Shown here: positions 59,637 to 64,000 of the stretch, piece after piece
Position numbering within the stretch: the stretch's first letter is position 1
How the letters are laid out: each line of letters begins with the position of its first letter
Assembly: GCF_016428755.1 (NCBI RefSeq)
Contig: NZ_JAELTI010000010.1
Coordinates: 1 to 64,000 of the forward strand
Length of the DNA: 64,000 nucleotides
Direction: 5' to 3'
Source: Allobosea sp. ASV33
GTDB taxonomy: Bacteria > Pseudomonadota > Alphaproteobacteria > Rhizobiales > Beijerinckiaceae
Notes under the pieces: model-generated
The model's database searches: none
What the model saw: only the letters and a program-made list of their open reading frames with translations
Told to the model about the DNA's origin: nothing
Made by a program: the position numbers and the translations under genes

Positions 59637-61097
59637 ATGCAGGACCTGAAGAGCAAGACCGTCCGCGCCGGGCTGATCAATGTCAGCTCGCGCGGAGCCG
59701 GCTTCGCCATCCGGATCGTGGCCCTCATGATCATGAGCCGCCTGCTCACGCCCAACGACTACGGGCTCGTCGCGATGGTCACGGCCTTCACGGGCGTGCT
59801 CAACATGTTCGGCTGCTTCGGGCTGTTTCAGGCCGCCGTCCAGCGCGACGTTCTGAGCGAAGACGAATCCTCGTCGCTGTTCTGGCTGAACCTGATGATC
59901 GGCGCCGCGATGACGACGCTCGCCATCATCGCCGCGCCCATGGTCGCCGCCTTCTACGGCGAGCCGCGCCTGATACCGATCATGGCCGTCATCTCCTTCA
60001 CCTTCGTCTTCACCGCCGCGGGCGTGCAGCATGGCGTGCTGCTCCAGAGGCGCATGGCCTTCGGCACTTCGGCCGCGATCGACATCAGCGCCATGGTGTT
60101 CGCCGTGCTCGCCTCGGTGGCGCTGGCCGAGTTCGGCTACAGCTACTGGGCGATCGTCTCGATGAATGTCAGCGTGCCGCTGGCCATCACGATCGGCCTT
60201 TGGCTCACGACCGGCTGGATTCCCGGTCGGCCGCGGATCATGCCGGGTCTGAGCTCGATGCTGCGCTTCGGCGGCGGCATGACGCTGACCGGCTTCCTCG
60301 CCTATATCACGGTCAATATCGACAAGCTTCTGCTTGGCCGCTTCTGGGGAACGGAAGCAACCGGCCTCTACACCCGCGCCTTCTTCCTGATCAGCTTCCC
60401 GACCGACAATCTCAACATGACGATCGGCGAAGTCGCCTTCGCGGCGCTGTCGCGGACCCGGGAGGATCTCGATCGCCTGCGGCGCTATTTCCTGAAGGGC
60501 TATTCGCTGACAGTGACCTTGACGCTGCCCCTGGCCGTCATCTGCGGGCTCTTCGCGGATGATATCGTCGCCGTGGTCCTGGGGCCGAAATGGACGAGCG
60601 CCACCGAAATCTTCCGGACATTCGCTCCGACCATCCTGGTCTTCGCGATCTCCAATCCGCTCGGCTGGCTGCTCAACGCGCTCGGCCTGATCAGGCGCTG
60701 CGTCTATATCGGCCTGTTCTCCGCCTCGTTCATGATCACCGGCGTGCTCATCGGGCTTCCCTACGGGCCGCACGGCGTCGCCTTGGCCTATTCCTCGGTC
60801 ATGGTGCTCAAGCTGATCCCGATCTCCGTCTGGGCGCTGCACGGCACGGGGGTACGGGTTCGTGACGTCCTCTTGGTGCTGGCGCATCCTCTGGCGGCCT
60901 GCGCGGCGGCGGGAGCGATCGGCTTCGGCGTCCATAGTCTGTGTCCGCCGACGATGTTGCCGGTGCTGCGCCTCATCCTAGATGTCGGATCGTTCGGCGC
61001 GACCTATGTCCTGGCCCTGCTGCTCATCGCGGGCGAGAAGGGGCTGTATCTCGACCTCTTCCGCGCCGCCAAGGCAGGCGCCGACCAGACCGCGTGA
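59637..61097 (+). CDS. Lipopolysaccharide biosynthesis protein, Wzx-like flippase
   Basis: A 486-residue MOP/PST-family transporter with about 12-14 membrane helices. Family text includes SRLLTPNDYGLVAMVTAFTGV, FGLFQAAVQR and GRFWGTEATGLYTRAFFL, as in WzxC. It flips lipid-linked repeat units to the periplasm, where the Wzy-like protein can polymerise them. Located in the CDP-sugar gene run. Confidence 0.92.
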   Translation: MQDLKSKTVRAGLINVSSRGAGFAIRIVALMIMSRLLTPNDYGLVAMVTAFTGVLNMFGCFGLFQAAVQRDVLSEDESSSLFWLNLMIGAAMTTLAIIAAPMVAAFYGEPRLIPIMAVISFTFVFTAAGVQHGVLLQRRMAFGTSAAIDISAMVFAVLASVALAEFGYSYWAIVSMNVSVPLAITIGLWLTTGWIPGRPRIMPGLSSMLRFGGGMTLTGFLAYITVNIDKLLLGRFWGTEATGLYTRAFFLISFPTDNLNMTIGEVAFAALSRTREDLDRLRRYFLKGYSLTVTLTLPLAVICGLFADDIVAVVLGPKWTSATEIFRTFAPTILVFAISNPLGWLLNALGLIRRCVYIGLFSASFMITGVLIGLPYGPHGVALAYSSVMVLKLIPISVWALHGTGVRVRDVLLVLAHPLAACAAAGAIGFGVHSLCPPTMLPVLRLILDVGSFGATYVLALLLIAGEKGLYLDLFRAAKAGADQTA

Positions 61098-61266
61098 CGC
61101 GCCCGCGGGCGTCCCTCTTCAAACACGCCTCGCCGATTCCGTGCTGCGCCGCACGCGCGCTTCTTCTGCCCGGCCAAATCCTTGAAACGATGCAGCTTCT
61201 GCACCGGAACACCGGCGCCGTGGCGGACATTATTCAAGTGAGACGCCTGAATGCGAGGGCTGGGGC

Positions 61267-61839
61267 ATGCATTTCGACGAGACCAATGTTTGCGGTGCGA
61301 TGGTCATCGAGCCCGCTCCGCATACCGATGCGCGCGGCCGCTTCATGCGGGCCTGGTGCCTCCGGGAATTCGCAGAGCACGGCATGGCCTTCACGCCCCT
61401 GCAGGCGAATATGGGCTTCAGCACGAAGCGCGGCACGATCCGCGGCATGCATTTCCAGGATGCGACCGCCAGCGAAGCGAAGCTGGTGCGCTGCACCCGC
61501 GGCGCCATCTTCGACGTCGTCCTCGATCTCAGGCCGGACTCGCCGAGCTACGGCGCCTGGCATGGCGTCAAGCTGAGCGATGAGAACGGCCGCATGCTCT
61601 ATCTGCCCGAGGGTTGCGCACACGGATACCAGACACTCGAGCCGGATACCGAGATGCACTACATGACCTCGGCCTTCTATGCGCCGGCGGCGGCAAAGGG
61701 CGTGCGCTTCGACGACCCGGCCTTCGATATCGCCTGGCCGCTTCCCGCCGCCGAAATCTCCGAACAGGACCGCAACTGGCCGCTGACGCAGCCCCTCTTC
61801 TCCGGCGCCGCTGCGCCGAAGCAGCGTCTGTCGGCCTGA
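61267..61839 (+). CDS. dTDP-4-dehydrorhamnose 3,5-epimerase family protein (RfbC-like)
   Basis: A 190-residue cupin-fold epimerase. Motifs are HTDARGRFMRAWC, GTIRGMHFQDATASEAKLVRC (catalytic His region) and LPEGCAHGYQTLEPDTEMHY. Because the locus makes CDP-glucose and no dTDP-sugar genes are visible, it probably epimerises a CDP-4-keto sugar; this is inferred from context. A 169-base gap separates it from the flippase. Confidence 0.88.
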   Translation: MHFDETNVCGAMVIEPAPHTDARGRFMRAWCLREFAEHGMAFTPLQANMGFSTKRGTIRGMHFQDATASEAKLVRCTRGAIFDVVLDLRPDSPSYGAWHGVKLSDENGRMLYLPEGCAHGYQTLEPDTEMHYMTSAFYAPAAAKGVRFDDPAFDIAWPLPAAEISEQDRNWPLTQPLFSGAAAPKQRLSA

Positions 61840-61864
61840 CGGCATCATCGAAAGGGAACGGGAC

Positions 61865-63193
61865 ATGGCTCTGGACATGGTGTTGCGGGACTACGAGGCC
61901 GCGGGGCGGCAGATCCGCGTCGGCATGGTCGGCGCCGGCGCCACCGGACGCGCCATCGCGCTTCAGCTCGGCACGCCGGTGCCGGGCATGCGTCTGGTCG
62001 CGATCGCCAACCGGACGCTCGGCAACGCCGAGCGCGCCTTCCGCGAAGCCAAGATCCACGGCTGGAGCCGGGTCTCGTCGGCGCGTGAGGCCGAGAGCGC
62101 CATCGCCCGCGGCGTGCCCGTCCTGACGGACGACGCCAGCGTGCTCACCGCCTGCGAGGCGATCGACATCATCCTTGAGGTCACCGGCACGGTCGAGGCG
62201 GGCGCGGCCGTGGTGCTCGACGCGATCGAGCATCGCAAGCATGTCGTGATGGTCAATGCCGAGCTCGATTCCCTGATCGGCCCGATTCTGAACGAGAAGG
62301 CCCGCGAGGCCGGCGTCGTCCTGACCAATACCGACGGCGACGAGCCTGGCGTGGCGATGACTTTGCTGCGCTATCTCAGGACGCTCGGCCTCAGGCCGGT
62401 CGCGGCCGGCAACATCAAGGGCATGGTCGACTATTACCGCAATCCCGAGACGCAGCGCGCCTTCGCCGAGAAGAACGACCAGGATCCGCGCAAGGTCACT
62501 TCCTTCGCCGATGCCACGAAGCTGTCGATGGAAACGACGGTGCTTGCCAATGCGACGGGCTTCCGTGCGGGCCGCCGCGGCATGCATGGACCGGCCTGCG
62601 GCGATGTCCGGGAGATCGCGGGGCGCCTGCCGGCCCAGGCGATGCTCGAGACGGGGCTGGTCGACTACGCCCTGGGGGCTGCGCCCCATACCGGAGCCTT
62701 CGTCGTCATCCACGAGGAGGATCCGCTAAAGCAGGCGCAGCTCGCCTATTACAAGCTGGGCGACGGGCCGTTCTACGTCTTGTATACGCCGTTCCACCTG
62801 CCGCATCTGCAGATCGCCTCGACGATCGCCCGCGCCGTGATCCAGCACGACCCGACGGTCGCGCCACTCGACGGCCCCGTCTGCGAGGTCGTCACCGTGG
62901 CGAAGCGCGACCTCAAGGCCGGCGAGAGCCTCGACGGCATCGGCGGGTTCACGGCCTACGGCCTGATCGAGAATGCCGCGGATGCGCGCGCCGCCGACGC
63001 GCTGCCGATCGGCCTGTCCGAGGACTGCGTCCTGCGCTGCGACAAGCGCAAAGACGAGGTCGTCTCCTTCGCCGACGTCGTGCTGCCGGCCGGGCGCCGG
63101 GCGGACGCCCTCTGGCGCGAGCAGCAGGCACGCTGGCCGCTGCGGGACGCGAAGGCCGCGCCGGCACGGGTCCTCGCCGAAGCGGCGTCCTGA
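61865..63193 (+). CDS. NAD(P)-dependent oxidoreductase with C-terminal SAF domain
   Basis: A 442-residue homoserine-dehydrogenase-like protein. The Rossmann motif is VGMVGAGATGRAIAL (19-33), the central part has VMVNAELDSLIGPIL and NTDGDEPGVAMTLLRYL, and the C-terminal SAF-type domain begins near CEVVTVAKRDLKAGESLDGIG. Genes of this kind occur in sugar clusters with rfbF/rfbG, where they are thought to help form branched or reduced sugars. It lies 42 bases before rfbG. Confidence 0.85.
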   Translation: MALDMVLRDYEAAGRQIRVGMVGAGATGRAIALQLGTPVPGMRLVAIANRTLGNAERAFREAKIHGWSRVSSAREAESAIARGVPVLTDDASVLTACEAIDIILEVTGTVEAGAAVVLDAIEHRKHVVMVNAELDSLIGPILNEKAREAGVVLTNTDGDEPGVAMTLLRYLRTLGLRPVAAGNIKGMVDYYRNPETQRAFAEKNDQDPRKVTSFADATKLSMETTVLANATGFRAGRRGMHGPACGDVREIAGRLPAQAMLETGLVDYALGAAPHTGAFVVIHEEDPLKQAQLAYYKLGDGPFYVLYTPFHLPHLQIASTIARAVIQHDPTVAPLDGPVCEVVTVAKRDLKAGESLDGIGGFTAYGLIENAADARAADALPIGLSEDCVLRCDKRKDEVVSFADVVLPAGRRADALWREQQARWPLRDAKAAPARVLAEAAS

Positions 63194-63235
63194 CATGAGC
63201 GCCCGGCCATTTCGTCGACATGGAGTTCCTCAGCC

Positions 63236-64000
63236 ATGCTGAACCGTTCTTTCTGGGAAGGCCGCAAGGTTTTCGTCACCGGGCACACCGGTTTCAAGGG
63301 CGCTTGGCTCTCGCTCTGGCTGGATGCGCTGGGCGCCGATGTCACGGGCTTCGCGCTCGCGCCGCCGTCGGAGCCGAGCCTCTTCGAGCAGGCCAAGGTG
63401 GGCGAATGCGTCCGCTCGATCCATGGCGACGTGCGTGACCTCGCGCATCTGCAATCGGCGATGGCGGCCTGCAAGCCCGATGTCGTGATCCATATGGCCG
63501 CCCAGTCGGTCGTCCGCGCCAGCTACGACGATCCGGTCGACACCTATGCGACCAACGTCATGGGCACGGTCCACCTGATGGAGGCGATACGCCGCCTCGA
63601 GCGCCCCTGCGTCGTGGTCAACGTCACCAGCGACAAATGCTACGAGAACCGCGAATGGGTCTGGGGCTATCGCGAGAGCGACCCGATGGGTGGCCACGAT
63701 CCCTATTCCAACTCCAAGGGCTGCTCGGAGCTGGTGACCAATGCCTATCGCGACTCTTTCTTTCCGCCGGAGACGCTGTCCCGGCACGGCGTAGCGGTGG
63801 CGAGCGCCCGGGCGGGGAATGCCATCGGCGGCGGCGACTGGACGGCCAACCAGCTCATTCCCGACCTGATCCGGGCCTTCATGGACCGTCGCCCCTGCCG
63901 CATCCGCAGCCCCCGGTCGATCCGCCCCTGGCAATTCGTCCTGATGCCGCTCCACGGCTATCTGCTGCTGTGCGAGAGGCTGGCGGAGGACGGCGCCGGC
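63236..64000 (+). CDS. rfbG: CDP-glucose 4,6-dehydratase, partial
   Basis: NAD-dependent SDR enzyme converting CDP-glucose to CDP-4-keto-6-deoxyglucose. 255 residues are visible before the right edge; full-length proteins have about 355-360. The cofactor motif is VFVTGHTGFKGAWLSLWL (13-30), the catalytic pair is Tyr157/Lys161 in DPYSNSKGCSE, and TSDKCYENREW is the family marker. ATG 63236 has GGAG about ten bases upstream. Confidence 0.95.
   Translation, partial: MLNRSFWEGRKVFVTGHTGFKGAWLSLWLDALGADVTGFALAPPSEPSLFEQAKVGECVRSIHGDVRDLAHLQSAMAACKPDVVIHMAAQSVVRASYDDPVDTYATNVMGTVHLMEAIRRLERPCVVVNVTSDKCYENREWVWGYRESDPMGGHDPYSNSKGCSELVTNAYRDSFFPPETLSRHGVAVASARAGNAIGGGDWTANQLIPDLIRAFMDRRPCRIRSPRSIRPWQFVLMPLHGYLLLCERLAEDGAG

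Overview
The window is GC-rich (around two thirds GC by eye) chromosomal DNA of an alphaproteobacterium, most likely a Hyphomicrobiales member close to Bosea or Bradyrhizobium; genus is inferred. The main clues are an Irr regulator with a heme-regulatory Cys-Pro motif divergent from fabA-fabB-fabI, the run sppA-ihfB-lapA, a CtrA-type TTAA-N7-TTAA site, an EcfG-type sigma factor, and several families of short palindromic repeats of the kind scattered through Rhizobiales genomes. No rRNA, CRISPR array, complete insertion sequence or prophage was seen. One tRNA is present, tRNA-Leu(CAG).

Region 1 (1-33637) is mostly core genome: a partial degenerate ABC-type ATPase, glnD, grpE, a TRIC-type channel, alkB-dapB, a Tim44-domain protein, two peptidoglycan-related secreted proteins (extensin-like and MepA), an orphan Bug-type solute-binding protein, the sppA-ihfB-lapA-ornithine cyclodeaminase-like operon, an Hsp70-like protein, rpsA, lemA with an M48 protease, argG, a decayed GIY-YIG nuclease gene, fabI/fabB/fabA with irr, a hydroxyacid dehydrogenase, a HAD phosphatase, an NDUFA9-like protein and tRNA-Leu. 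Two very small membrane-protein genes (27 and 56 codons) have good ribosome binding sites.

Region 2 (33638-35213) follows the tRNA. It holds about 720 bases without a convincing gene and then a DUF3102 gene with lower GC, which suggests an old integration at the tRNA.

Region 3 (35214-64000, open at the right edge) is a large exopolysaccharide locus. It has an OPX export protein, two polysaccharide co-polymerases (both with Lys replaced by Ala in the kinase Walker A), an initiating sugar-phosphate transferase, five further glycosyltransferases, a Wzy-like polymerase, a Wzx-like flippase, a PIG-L deacetylase, and a CDP-sugar branch (RfbF, RfbG, a 3,5-epimerase homologue and a SAF-domain oxidoreductase). 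Inside it sits a type I secretion operon (substrate, ABC transporter, HlyD adaptor) beside an EcfG-like sigma factor gene. The adaptor has an extra N-terminal C39-like domain resembling the one on its partner transporter. The N-terminal domain of the secreted substrate occurs again in a Sec-exported protein encoded among the glycosyltransferases. A likely reading is that Wzx/Wzy/PCP/OPX builds and exports a heteropolysaccharide with an unusual CDP-derived sugar, while the type I system and the Sec-exported paralogue deliver surface proteins that bind or remodel it. The surface-protein role is inference.
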